Assembly: GCA_013791935.1 (NCBI GenBank)
Contig: VMSV01000238.1
Coordinates: 18,045-82,044, forward strand
Source of the DNA: Desulfobacteraceae bacterium
Lineage (GTDB): Bacteria > Desulfobacterota > Desulfobacteria > Desulfobacterales > UBA5616
Length of the DNA: 64,000 bases
Direction of reading: 5' to 3'
Below, piece by piece: positions 53,317 through 61,234 of this stretch. Both the position numbers and the translations under genes were made by a program. The notes beneath the pieces are model-generated. The model saw only the letters and a list, made by a program, of their open reading frames with translations. It ran no database searches and was not told where the DNA came from. Every line of letters starts with the position of its first letter. Positions within the stretch are counted from its first letter, which is position 1.

Positions 53317-53637
53317 ATGAAAAGTATAGTAGCTAAGAGATTTATATTCACGGCAATCACATTGTGCGTGGGACTTATGATTTCGAGCTGCGCAATGAGC
53401 AAAAAAACATATTTACCAGATGGAAGTGAAGGCTACAGTATCAGCTGCGATGGGGCTGCTGTCGGAATTAATGTGTGTTTCGAAAAGGCTGGGGAAATAT
53501 GCGGTTCTCGTGGCTATGATATTCTGAATCGTGAAGGTCAATTTGTACCATTTGGTGTAGGTTCAGCGACTAATAACCAAGCCTTCGTCACATACGGAGG
53601 CTTCAACACAAAAAGTATTATGATTCGATGTAAGTAA
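53317..53637 (+). CDS. Small lipoprotein (106 aa)
   Basis: Start at 53317 is set by GGGGGG. Basic N-terminus, hydrophobic helix and lipobox LMISSC (lipidated Cys). Mature part GYSISCDGAAVGINVCFEKA, with CGSRGYDILN, matches small conserved Gram-negative lipoproteins. In prophages such proteins are sometimes superinfection-exclusion factors; not shown here. Confidence 0.75.
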   Translation: MKSIVAKRFIFTAITLCVGLMISSCAMSKKTYLPDGSEGYSISCDGAAVGINVCFEKAGEICGSRGYDILNREGQFVPFGVGSATNNQAFVTYGGFNTKSIMIRCK

Positions 53638-53765
53638 TAATCAGTGGGTCAAGTTTGCCGGTGACTCAAGTTGAAGACTTGCGTCAAACCATGATTTGTA
53701 AATTAAAAGAATTAAAATCACAAATCAAAATTTAACCATTAACCGTCTTAAAGGAGAGAAAAGTC

Positions 53766-54071
53766 ATGAGAAAAATTATTGGTGCGTTTTTTTTGATTAT
53801 GTTTTTCCTTGCGAATATTGCTATTGCAAAGGATGTTCACGTTGATGGCTATTACAGGAAAGACGGGACTTATGTAAGTCCGCATATCAGAAGCTCCCCC
53901 GACAGTTCAAAGGCTAATAATTACGGTCCTTCAAGAGATTCCTCGGAATTAATGAATCCTCAATCACGTGATAATGATAATGACGGAACACCAAATTATT
54001 TAGATAATGATGATAATAATGATGGAATATCTGATGACAATGATCCGAATCAATATTCTGATGAAGAATAA
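53766..54071 (+). CDS. Secreted protein with calcium-binding Asp repeats (101 aa)
   Basis: Signal peptide to about residue 21. Then YYRKDGTYVSPHIRSSPD, a small motif seen in many secreted proteins, and thrombospondin type-3-like Asp/Asn loops (DNDNDGTPNYLDNDDNNDG) that should bind calcium. AAGGAG ribosome site. Followed by the nuclease gene, possibly in one operon. Confidence 0.75.
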   Translation: MRKIIGAFFLIMFFLANIAIAKDVHVDGYYRKDGTYVSPHIRSSPDSSKANNYGPSRDSSELMNPQSRDNDNDGTPNYLDNDDNNDGISDDNDPNQYSDEE

Positions 54072-54091
54072 TCCAAGGAGGTAAATATTGT

Positions 54092-54775
54092 ATGAAATCA
54101 AATAGATTGATTAAATTCAGTGTATTTTTGTTTTTATTTTTTGCCGCATATTCCCTGGCATGGTCTGAACCACTGACAAAATGGACAGGAAAAGTTGTGG
54201 GTATATCAGATGGGGATACCATAACGGTTATGAAAGACGGAAAAGGCGAAAAGATTCGTTTGGCTGAAATTGATTGCCCTGAGAAAGCCCAGCCATTTGG
54301 TGCGAAAGCCAAAAAATTTACATCAGATTTATCTTTCGGGAAAGAAGTAACCGTTGCTCCATCAAACATAGATAAATATGGACGCATAGTGGCACAGATT
54401 ATTTTGCCGGATGGGACCAGTTTAAATGATAATTTGGTAAAAAATGGCTTTGCGTGGCAATATAAAGCATATTCATCAAGCAAAAGATTGGCGGATATTG
54501 AGGCCGAAGCTAAAAAGGATAAGGCAGGGCTATGGGCTGATGCAAATCCTGTTGCACCCTGGAAATGGAGGCATGGGAATGCCGAGAACAATACGCGTCC
54601 GGACAATGCTCTTGTGGCAAGCGGTTCCGCCACTTATCACGGGAATTTAAATTCAAGAATATTCCATTCCCAGACTTGCCGGTATTTCAATTGCAAAAAT
54701 TGCACGGCGGTATTTAACAGCAGGGAGGAGGCTATTAATGCAGGATATAGACCGTGTAAAATTTGCTCCCCATAA
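54092..54775 (+). CDS. Secreted thermonuclease with C-terminal Cys-rich Ada-like domain (227 aa)
   Basis: Signal peptide (LFLFFAAYSLAWS). SNase domain: ISDGDTITVMK (DGD), KIRLAEIDCPEKAQPFG (catalytic Arg and Asp region), NIDKYGRIVAQI (second Arg). The C-terminal FHSQTCRYFNCKNCTAVFNS and YRPCKICSP form a four-Cys metal-binding module, as in secreted nucleases. Cuts DNA or RNA in the periplasm using calcium; the calcium-binding upstream protein may be linked. Signal for export suggests action on incoming or external DNA. Confidence 0.88.
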   Translation: MKSNRLIKFSVFLFLFFAAYSLAWSEPLTKWTGKVVGISDGDTITVMKDGKGEKIRLAEIDCPEKAQPFGAKAKKFTSDLSFGKEVTVAPSNIDKYGRIVAQIILPDGTSLNDNLVKNGFAWQYKAYSSSKRLADIEAEAKKDKAGLWADANPVAPWKWRHGNAENNTRPDNALVASGSATYHGNLNSRIFHSQTCRYFNCKNCTAVFNSREEAINAGYRPCKICSP

Positions 54776-54948
54776 TTTTAGCATTAGTGGGCTGGGGTCA
54801 AGTCCGATGTTGACTCATGTTGAGGGTTAGAGCCAGACCATTTGCACATAAACAATCCGTCCCGGCTTTTTTGTGTGGGACAATGGATAAAATTCTATTC
54901 GTTAGAAGCAGCAACGGATAGACCTTCACACAATGGAGGATTCAAAAG

Positions 54949-55587
54949 ATGGGATCAATTACAAGAGATTGCCCTCATTGCCATTCCCGTAATAACACTT
55001 TTACTGCCTTTGCAAATATAAAAGATCCAAATTATCAAACCAATCAGACCTATTTAACTGCTTTTAGTTGTGGTAGTTGTTGCGGCGGATATTTTGCTAA
55101 AATTAAATTGCACGCTGCTGGTTACCCAGTAAATTTTCCAGGCGACATTGATAAAAATGGGAATATGTCCATTATGGAAGAATATCCCAAACCAATAACT
55201 TTAGAAACCCCTCAGTATTTACCTACAAATATAGAATCCTTTTTCATACAAGCAGCTGAAAGCCTGAATAACAAGAATTTTGACGCTTCTTCAATGATGT
55301 CAAGGAAGGTGTTAGAAGTCGCAGTAAAGTCTCTTAATCCAAGCGAAAGTGGAAATCTTTATAGCCGAATTGAGCAGCTTCATAGCCAGGGAAAAATCAC
55401 TGATGATCTAAAAGATTGGGCACACATTATCAGAGATGATGGCAATGAAGCCGCTCATGAGGCAGAACCTGTTAATTTAGCATTTGCGGACGAGCTTTTA
55501 TCATTTACAAAGCTGTTTTTATTGTACACATTTACAATGCCTGAAATGGTAAAAAATAAAAAAGGTTTGAGTGAAAATAGCTTATAA
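54949..55587 (+). CDS. Zinc-ribbon plus DUF4145 protein (212 aa)
   Basis: N-terminal ribbon (CPHCHSRNN, CGSCCGG) and a helical DUF4145 domain with SMMSRKVLEVAVKSL and IRDDGNEAAHE, the RDxGN-AAH signature. DUF4145 is HEPN-like and is often found in restriction and anti-phage genes. GGAGG start. An attC-like palindrome follows the stop. The gap 54776-54948 before it has a GTCCC/GGGAC hairpin with a GTTAGAA-type end that might be a degraded site of the same kind. Confidence 0.8.
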   Translation: MGSITRDCPHCHSRNNTFTAFANIKDPNYQTNQTYLTAFSCGSCCGGYFAKIKLHAAGYPVNFPGDIDKNGNMSIMEEYPKPITLETPQYLPTNIESFFIQAAESLNNKNFDASSMMSRKVLEVAVKSLNPSESGNLYSRIEQLHSQGKITDDLKDWAHIIRDDGNEAAHEAEPVNLAFADELLSFTKLFLLYTFTMPEMVKNKKGLSENSL

Positions 55588-55655
55588 TCACAGTGCTGGG
55601 CTCCGACTGGGGTTTCGCTGGCACTCAACCTCAACAGGGTCAGCACAACGTTAAC
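55583..55655 (+). repeat. attC-like site 2
   Basis: TAATCACAGTGCTG pairs with CAGCACAACGTTA over GTGCTG/CAGCAC and the TAA/TTA ends; length about 70 bases. It begins at the stop of the DUF4145 gene and ends just before the next start. The right box GTTAACC is one base off GTTRRRY. Confidence 0.5.
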
Positions 55656-55667
55656 CTTAGAGAAACA

Positions 55668-56267
55668 ATGGGGGAAAATTATTTAATAACGGATGGATTT
55701 GTTGAGGCAGTTTCATCTTTTGAAACGCTATCCGATTCGCTTAAACAGATACCATTTGACCCATATCGGTGGAAATGGGCTATCCTCGCCATGCATAGCG
55801 GATTGCAAGGAATGATGATTCTTGCACTTCAAGGATCACATGGTTTGCACGTTTTAAAAAAGGAAGATGCCAAGCGATGGCTTGATGCCCATGAAAATGG
55901 TGGCCCGTATCCTACCGATCTTCAGTTAGATGGTTTTTTAAGCCTTTATAAGAAAATAAAAGGCGAACTAATGATAATGTATGTGGATAGTAAGAAATTT
56001 ACCCCAAAGGGCACAGAAGGCGACTCGATCAAATTTTTAAACAGGTTAAGAAATGAATATGTGCATTTTACTCCGCGAGTTTGGGCGTTTGAATTGGTAG
56101 GGTTGCCCGATATTTTCATGGATTGTCAGAATATTGCTGAATTTTTAGCTTGGCAATCTGGCAACGTTTTTTGGAGGGAATCAAGTCTTAAAAAACGCAT
56201 TAAGAATGCTTTTAGCTTGTCTCGTTCGTCCCTATTGAAACTTAGAGAAAAGTATGAAAACGGTTAA
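55668..56267 (+). CDS. HEPN-like protein in a cassette (199 aa)
   Basis: Start at 55668, after the palindrome (the longer frame begins inside it). Predicted all-helical. RNEYVH (R-x4-H) in the second half matches the HEPN active motif of RNA-cutting toxins. The stop codon overlaps the next palindrome, and the piece between the two palindromes (about 665 bases, one gene) has exactly the make-up of an integron cassette. No antitoxin partner is seen next to it. Confidence 0.72.
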   Translation: MGENYLITDGFVEAVSSFETLSDSLKQIPFDPYRWKWAILAMHSGLQGMMILALQGSHGLHVLKKEDAKRWLDAHENGGPYPTDLQLDGFLSLYKKIKGELMIMYVDSKKFTPKGTEGDSIKFLNRLRNEYVHFTPRVWAFELVGLPDIFMDCQNIAEFLAWQSGNVFWRESSLKKRIKNAFSLSRSSLLKLREKYENG

Positions 56268-56320
56268 CCATTCGCTTGTGCCGACCCAAAAAGCCGGGCG
56301 GCACAGTTCAACCGTTATGC
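56262..56320 (+). repeat. attC-like site 3
   Basis: 59 bases, the classic attC size. Left end GGTTAACCATTCGCTTGTGCCG and right end CGGCACAGTTCAACCGTTAT pair through GTGCCG/CGGCAC, with one extra unpaired base in CTTGTGCC, then TAAC/GTTA. Overlaps the stop of the HEPN-like gene. This is the strongest of the three. Confidence 0.65.
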
Positions 56321-56344
56321 ATATAAAAATAAGGTGGCAATTCA

Positions 56345-57220
56345 ATGAAAAGTAACAGCCAAATGCCGAAATATCATGAACTAATGAACCCTCTGCTTAA
56401 GGCCTTGCAAGAATTAGGAGGATCTGGTTCTATTGAAGAAATAGCGCAAAAAGTTTCTGAATTGTCTGGCTTGCCAGAAGAAGTGTTGAATATTCCACAC
56501 AACCCAGAAAAAAGCAGTCAAACAGAAATCGAATATCGTTTAGCATGGGCTCGTACCTATTTAAAAAAATACGGCCTATTGGAAAATTCAGATAGAGGTA
56601 TTTGGTTAATTGTTCCAGAAAAGCATAATGTAAAATCGGTCGATCCTCAAGTTGTTATAAAAACTGTTCGAGACGAGCATAAGAGGCAAAAGGAAACTCC
56701 TGAAAAAGAAAAAGTTTCTGAAGAAGAAAAAGATATTGAAATCCCAGATGAAGCAGAGACTTGGCGTAGCACCCTCCATCAAACCCTCATAAATGAAATA
56801 TCGCCAGATGCTTTTGAGCGATTAGCAAAAAGAATTTTAAGAGAATCTGGTTTCGTACAAGTTGAAGTTACCGGCCGTTCTGGAGATGGTGGCATAGACG
56901 GTAAAGGTATAATGCGATTGAGTGGCCTATTGAGTTTTCACGTAATTTTTCAGTGCAAAAAATATAAGGGGGCTGTCACTGCCTCGGATATCCGTGATTT
57001 TCGGGGCGCCATGATTGGGCGAGCAGATAAGGGATTGTTTATCACAACAGGGACCTTTACTCGTGACGCCATACGAGAAGCGACAAGAGATGGCGCGCCA
57101 CCAATTGATCTTGTTGATGGAGACCAACTGGCGGATAAGCTCAAGGAATTGGGCCTCGGAATTAAAAAGGAAATGGTCGAAAAAATCTCAATTGATATCG
57201 AATGGTTCAAATCGATTTAA
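56345..57220 (+). CDS. Mrr-family type IV restriction endonuclease
   Basis: 291 aa. N-terminal Mrr winged helix (about 10-100, with RLAWARTYLKKYGLL and GIWLI), a charged linker and a PD-(D/E)xK domain: SGDGGIDGKG with D185 and IFQCKKY with Q203-x-K205. Mrr enzymes cut DNA with methylated bases. AAGGTGG start. It faces, and stops 67 bases from, the end of the methyltransferase operon on the other strand. Its fate with the three methyltransferases is a puzzle noted in the findings. Confidence 0.88.
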   Translation: MKSNSQMPKYHELMNPLLKALQELGGSGSIEEIAQKVSELSGLPEEVLNIPHNPEKSSQTEIEYRLAWARTYLKKYGLLENSDRGIWLIVPEKHNVKSVDPQVVIKTVRDEHKRQKETPEKEKVSEEEKDIEIPDEAETWRSTLHQTLINEISPDAFERLAKRILRESGFVQVEVTGRSGDGGIDGKGIMRLSGLLSFHVIFQCKKYKGAVTASDIRDFRGAMIGRADKGLFITTGTFTRDAIREATRDGAPPIDLVDGDQLADKLKELGLGIKKEMVEKISIDIEWFKSI

Positions 57221-57287
57221 ATTGTATAATTATAAAAAAAACTATGGGTTCGAGGTTTGGTTTCGGCGTAATATAAAGTAAATTAAA

Positions 57288-59630
57288 CTATTTTGTACCA
57301 AATATATCAAACATGTATTTGGCTATAAGTAGTTCAAGCTCTTTCCCATTAACAGTATCCGTGCCTGTATTTATGGCTTCTTGTTCTGCTTGCTTAGTGA
57401 AATAAGATGTGGTTACCAATAATTTCCGTATGGCTCCCCTAGTAACTGCAAAACTATGTAGCCTCTGGATGGGTTCGGCCGAAACGGGATTTTTAAAGTA
57501 CCGTTTGCACTGCACAACGGTACTTTCGCCACTCGGGTTTAGACCAATAACGTCAACCCCTCTATCCCCAGAACGGCCTAACAACGCAATCTGAGTATAT
57601 CCTTGTGCACGAAGTAACTGGGCAACGAAAGCTTCAAATTCATATGGATTCAGAGCCAAGACGTGGGTCAAGCCTTTGGGAAGTGTGGGCAGAGGGCGTA
57701 GACGGAAATGCAAACCATCGGGCAAGGGTTCAGCGTAGGGTTCAATCATTGCTTTCATATCAATATTTTCAATTGTTGCTATTAGCTGACGCGTCCCATT
57801 TTCTACAAATTCAGAAAGCCGTAATAAAAATTGATCATAAGTGAAAATTTTGTCCTTAGCAGAAAGGTCTTCAATTATTTTTGGGATATAGGTAAAGAGC
57901 CGTTCGGTAGCTGGAGTATCAAAAAGCTGAAAAGAAAATGGGGTTTCAATTTTGGGAAGAAACTGGCCCTCTATTTTATCACAGTATCTTTCGAATAATT
58001 TTACTATTCGTAGCTCTTCCTTGGGAGAATTTACTGAACTTAACCCTTTAGATAAAAGCTTTTCTGAAAAGGCCTTCCGCCATTCAGAGAAGAAGAACGG
58101 TCGCTTTAAATTTTCCTGTAATTCGACTGCGGATTGATACACATATTGGTCTAAATCGTGATCTTCATAAAACTCTCTTCGGATGACAGGTTCTAAACGT
58201 AGGAAGAGCATAACGACATCTTTGGAAAAAACGTAAGAAGCTGATTGCTGAATTCGCATTGATGGGTCTGAGCTTCCAACATCGATGCTTAATAATGGCT
58301 CAAATCCTGCCTTCCTTGCCACCAATTTGATGCGGTTGAGATTACTCAACCATTGGCTGGCGGGAATAGGCCTAAAGAAAAGTGCCACATACTGATTTCT
58401 TTTTAAAACTCGGTAGCTGCTATGGAAAAAAACTTCTAAATCGGACCACCAGCGGTGGATGTCATGAACTTTCTTTCGGGAAGGGGCATCAGAAACCACC
58501 ATCTCTTTTTCAAGTCTGGAGCGGTCCGTTTTCAAGTTATAATTGATCCAAGGATGGTATAATTGAGCGCGTTCAAAGTATGCTGTGCCATCAGTCCAAG
58601 GAGGGTCGGTAAAAACGAGGTCCACAGATTCATTACTCAGTGCGCTAAAAAAATCACGAAAATCGATCATTCGAATAGGGTTTCCCGGGGACTGAGTGAA
58701 TTTGTACTGTTTCATTCCATTCCAGCGCTTTTTATAATTTTCCTGATAAACGAAAAGCAGGTTATTTTCGCGTAACTTTTCGGGAGGACAATGCAAATCT
58801 TGGCTTTTGCTTCGGTAATCCTTATATTTTGCTTGCGGTAACATCGACAAAAAAACGTCCTCTAAAAAAAATTTTACGAGAAATGGGCTGCCCAAACCTT
58901 GTATGTTTTCCCATATTATTTTCAGCGCAAGTTTTGAACGATGTGGGAAAAGAGACCCATACACTGCAAATTTTTTTGAAAGATTTATGCGTGAGTTTTC
59001 AATCAATTTAGTATTGAATATTGTGTGCGTTGGAATAGAAGATAACAGAGAAAGGTGGTCTTCGTCGTTTTTATTAAAGAACTTCTCTTGGCAGTTACAG
59101 TATGGGCATTTGTAATTTCCACGATATTCAATGTTTTCACCCTTTTTGCCGAGGCGCTCATGATGAGTAACATCAGTGTACCTTAAGGGTTTACGATCAT
59201 AAAAAAGACTTTTGAATACGTGGTCAGCACCGCAGGTACATTTAGTCCAATAAAGTTTATCAAGTTCTGGCTTAATTTTCTTGATCAATTCATTATAGTT
59301 TGATTCCAATTCGGCCTTTGCTGGTAGTCTCCAAGGTGCACCCGAAAGGCGGTTTGTGTAAGGCTCCCATTCATTGGCAAGGAATTTGCGGCCTATAGAC
59401 AAAATAGCATAGGGATGAATACCTGAGCCGGAAAATGGATCTGCGACAATGCCTTCTTTAGGGGAAAGGTGCCTTACGATGGATTGGGCTTTACGTTTAT
59501 CCTTTCGTCCAACAAAGGGAAACAATTGATCAGTTTGAGGATTGCCATCAATGACTGACAATTCTGTGGTAAGTGCGTTTACTGTATCTCGAACCATCTC
59601 CTGCTCATTTTCGCTCAAAAGCCAATACAT
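57288..59630 (-). CDS. DNA methyltransferase fused to Mrr-type endonuclease (780 aa)
   Basis: Start at 59630 (GGTGATT); the frame opens earlier but overlaps the previous gene. SAM motif VADPFSGSG near residue 61, zinc-type Cys pairs (CTCGAD, CPYCNC), catalytic DPPW near 341, then a helical region and a C-terminal Mrr-like PD-(D/E)xK domain (about 680-780) with SGDRGVDVIG and VVQCKRYF. So one chain carries both modification and restriction, like type IIG/IIL enzymes but with an Mrr nuclease. N-terminal part resembles the 529-aa methyltransferase upstream. Confidence 0.85.
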   Translation of the reverse strand: MYWLLSENEQEMVRDTVNALTTELSVIDGNPQTDQLFPFVGRKDKRKAQSIVRHLSPKEGIVADPFSGSGIHPYAILSIGRKFLANEWEPYTNRLSGAPWRLPAKAELESNYNELIKKIKPELDKLYWTKCTCGADHVFKSLFYDRKPLRYTDVTHHERLGKKGENIEYRGNYKCPYCNCQEKFFNKNDEDHLSLLSSIPTHTIFNTKLIENSRINLSKKFAVYGSLFPHRSKLALKIIWENIQGLGSPFLVKFFLEDVFLSMLPQAKYKDYRSKSQDLHCPPEKLRENNLLFVYQENYKKRWNGMKQYKFTQSPGNPIRMIDFRDFFSALSNESVDLVFTDPPWTDGTAYFERAQLYHPWINYNLKTDRSRLEKEMVVSDAPSRKKVHDIHRWWSDLEVFFHSSYRVLKRNQYVALFFRPIPASQWLSNLNRIKLVARKAGFEPLLSIDVGSSDPSMRIQQSASYVFSKDVVMLFLRLEPVIRREFYEDHDLDQYVYQSAVELQENLKRPFFFSEWRKAFSEKLLSKGLSSVNSPKEELRIVKLFERYCDKIEGQFLPKIETPFSFQLFDTPATERLFTYIPKIIEDLSAKDKIFTYDQFLLRLSEFVENGTRQLIATIENIDMKAMIEPYAEPLPDGLHFRLRPLPTLPKGLTHVLALNPYEFEAFVAQLLRAQGYTQIALLGRSGDRGVDVIGLNPSGESTVVQCKRYFKNPVSAEPIQRLHSFAVTRGAIRKLLVTTSYFTKQAEQEAINTGTDTVNGKELELLIAKYMFDIFGTK

Positions 59631-59634
59631 ATAA

Positions 59635-61224
59635 TCACCAATTTTCGATGGATGTGAGTATTCTACGAATATCTTTGTATGATTTTGAAAGAAGACCAAA
59701 ATAATTGAATTTTAGACCTGTTTTGATAACCGCAGAGTATTTATTAAAATAGGGAGTGTCCTTCGGTAATCGTGACAGTTCGTCGAGGATAATTGTTCTG
59801 ACCTGATTGATATTATTGGGCGGACAGGTTTTGGTCTTTTCTTTTTTGAAGATAAGAATAAGGTCTCCGTCAAGGGTCTTGCCAGGCGAAGTTACGGTTT
59901 TTATTGAACGACGTTGCTTCGCTATGGGTATAACGTCAAGGATGGTTAAGTCATTCGCAATCGCTTCATCGCTTAGTGCTACCCAATGCTTGATGATGTG
60001 GTCCTGGTAAAACCAAATTAGAACACCCTCATGTCTCAAAAGGTCGGCGCATGCCTTTAAGCCTTTACGTAATCTCTGAATATAGTCGTTGGTATCATTA
60101 ACCCTTGAAGGTGCGTTAGTCTTAACGATCTCATATTGGAATGCACATGTGGGTAGTCTTAAACCAATCAACTCAATCCAAAGCGCCGAATATTCTAAAT
60201 AGGGGGCTTGGTCTGAGTATGGTGGATCTGTCAGGACCAGGTCGGCTTGCCCGGGTTTCACGTAATTGGGGATTAACGATTGGATCGGGGCGTTGTAAAG
60301 TTGTACCAATTTCGACAGTGTCTGCTTGTCCTTCATTGTGACATTTGCCTTCAGCCAGTCAACCGCACTCTCAATAGTCTGAATTTTATTAAATAGTATG
60401 GGTATTGGATTACGTGATGTCAGATATTTTTTAGGTCTCCAATATGGCCATTGCGATGAAGCCTTTTTATCGCTTAGTCGTAGAAGCGGCAAGGAAGCAG
60501 ACAGAAGCAATTTGAGCGTTGTCTCGTTTGCCGAGCCATACTTCCCTGAGGAGATCAATTGGAGAAATAAATTAATGGCTACTTGATTTTTATACTCATA
60601 GTAATGACTAAGGTTTGCACCGGCCGGGATTGCAATCCTCGAATTTTGGCGTAGATTCAATGATTTAAAGTCAATTGGGTTAGAGGATGAATTTGAAATT
60701 TCTCGTTTGTTCTTCCAATCGTCACTTGGCTCTTCAACCTTCCTGCCCTTCAGAGTATTCCCCACCTTTTTTTTAAGAACTACTTCAGTTGGATTGAGTG
60801 TGAATTTACCATCTTCGAATTCTCCGTTTACAAAAAACCTTTCTCTTTCTACGAAAAAATCATCACGATAGTGAAACAAAGGTAACAGCTGGGCACTTAA
60901 GTCATCAAGAAACTTATACGCGGCCTTTATTTTTTCTTCTGGATTTTCTATCAGTTCAACAATTGAATTAGTTATAAAGATTGCCAGAGGATTCAAATCC
61001 GATGCGATTACCTTCCTTCCTACCGAAAGGGATGCAAAAACAGTTGTTCCTGAACCCACGAAAGGGTCCGCAACTATATCACCGTCTTTAGAAAATTGGG
61101 TGATGAGATGTTTGACAATATTTAGGGGTTTTCTTGCCCAATATGGGTGTATCAACCCGACAGGGGTGTCGTGTTCTGGAGAGATGTTTTCGAAGATTTC
61201 GGTGAGGCTCAATACGTCTTTCAA
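59635..61224 (-). CDS. DNA methyltransferase, DPPY type (529 aa)
   Basis: TTG start (AAGAGG upstream). HPYWARKPLNIVKHL, then VADPFVGSGTT near residue 51 and DLNP, are features of the HPYWARKP group of N4/N6 methyltransferases; DPPYSDQAP is near 331. The motif I then DPPY order is the alpha/gamma type. 10 bases after the Dam-like gene stop. Residues about 120-200 are an insert with no recognised motif. Recognition probably depends on that region. Confidence 0.85.
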   Translation of the reverse strand: MKDVLSLTEIFENISPEHDTPVGLIHPYWARKPLNIVKHLITQFSKDGDIVADPFVGSGTTVFASLSVGRKVIASDLNPLAIFITNSIVELIENPEEKIKAAYKFLDDLSAQLLPLFHYRDDFFVERERFFVNGEFEDGKFTLNPTEVVLKKKVGNTLKGRKVEEPSDDWKNKREISNSSSNPIDFKSLNLRQNSRIAIPAGANLSHYYEYKNQVAINLFLQLISSGKYGSANETTLKLLLSASLPLLRLSDKKASSQWPYWRPKKYLTSRNPIPILFNKIQTIESAVDWLKANVTMKDKQTLSKLVQLYNAPIQSLIPNYVKPGQADLVLTDPPYSDQAPYLEYSALWIELIGLRLPTCAFQYEIVKTNAPSRVNDTNDYIQRLRKGLKACADLLRHEGVLIWFYQDHIIKHWVALSDEAIANDLTILDVIPIAKQRRSIKTVTSPGKTLDGDLILIFKKEKTKTCPPNNINQVRTIILDELSRLPKDTPYFNKYSAVIKTGLKFNYFGLLSKSYKDIRRILTSIENW

Positions 61225-61234
61225 AATAAACCTC

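Noticed and set aside
53100..57290. Search for an IntI-type integrase near the attC-like sites
   Set aside because: No tyrosine recombinase with the extra IntI patch occurs in the cargo; the only integrase is the phage one at 571-1782, which is not of IntI type.
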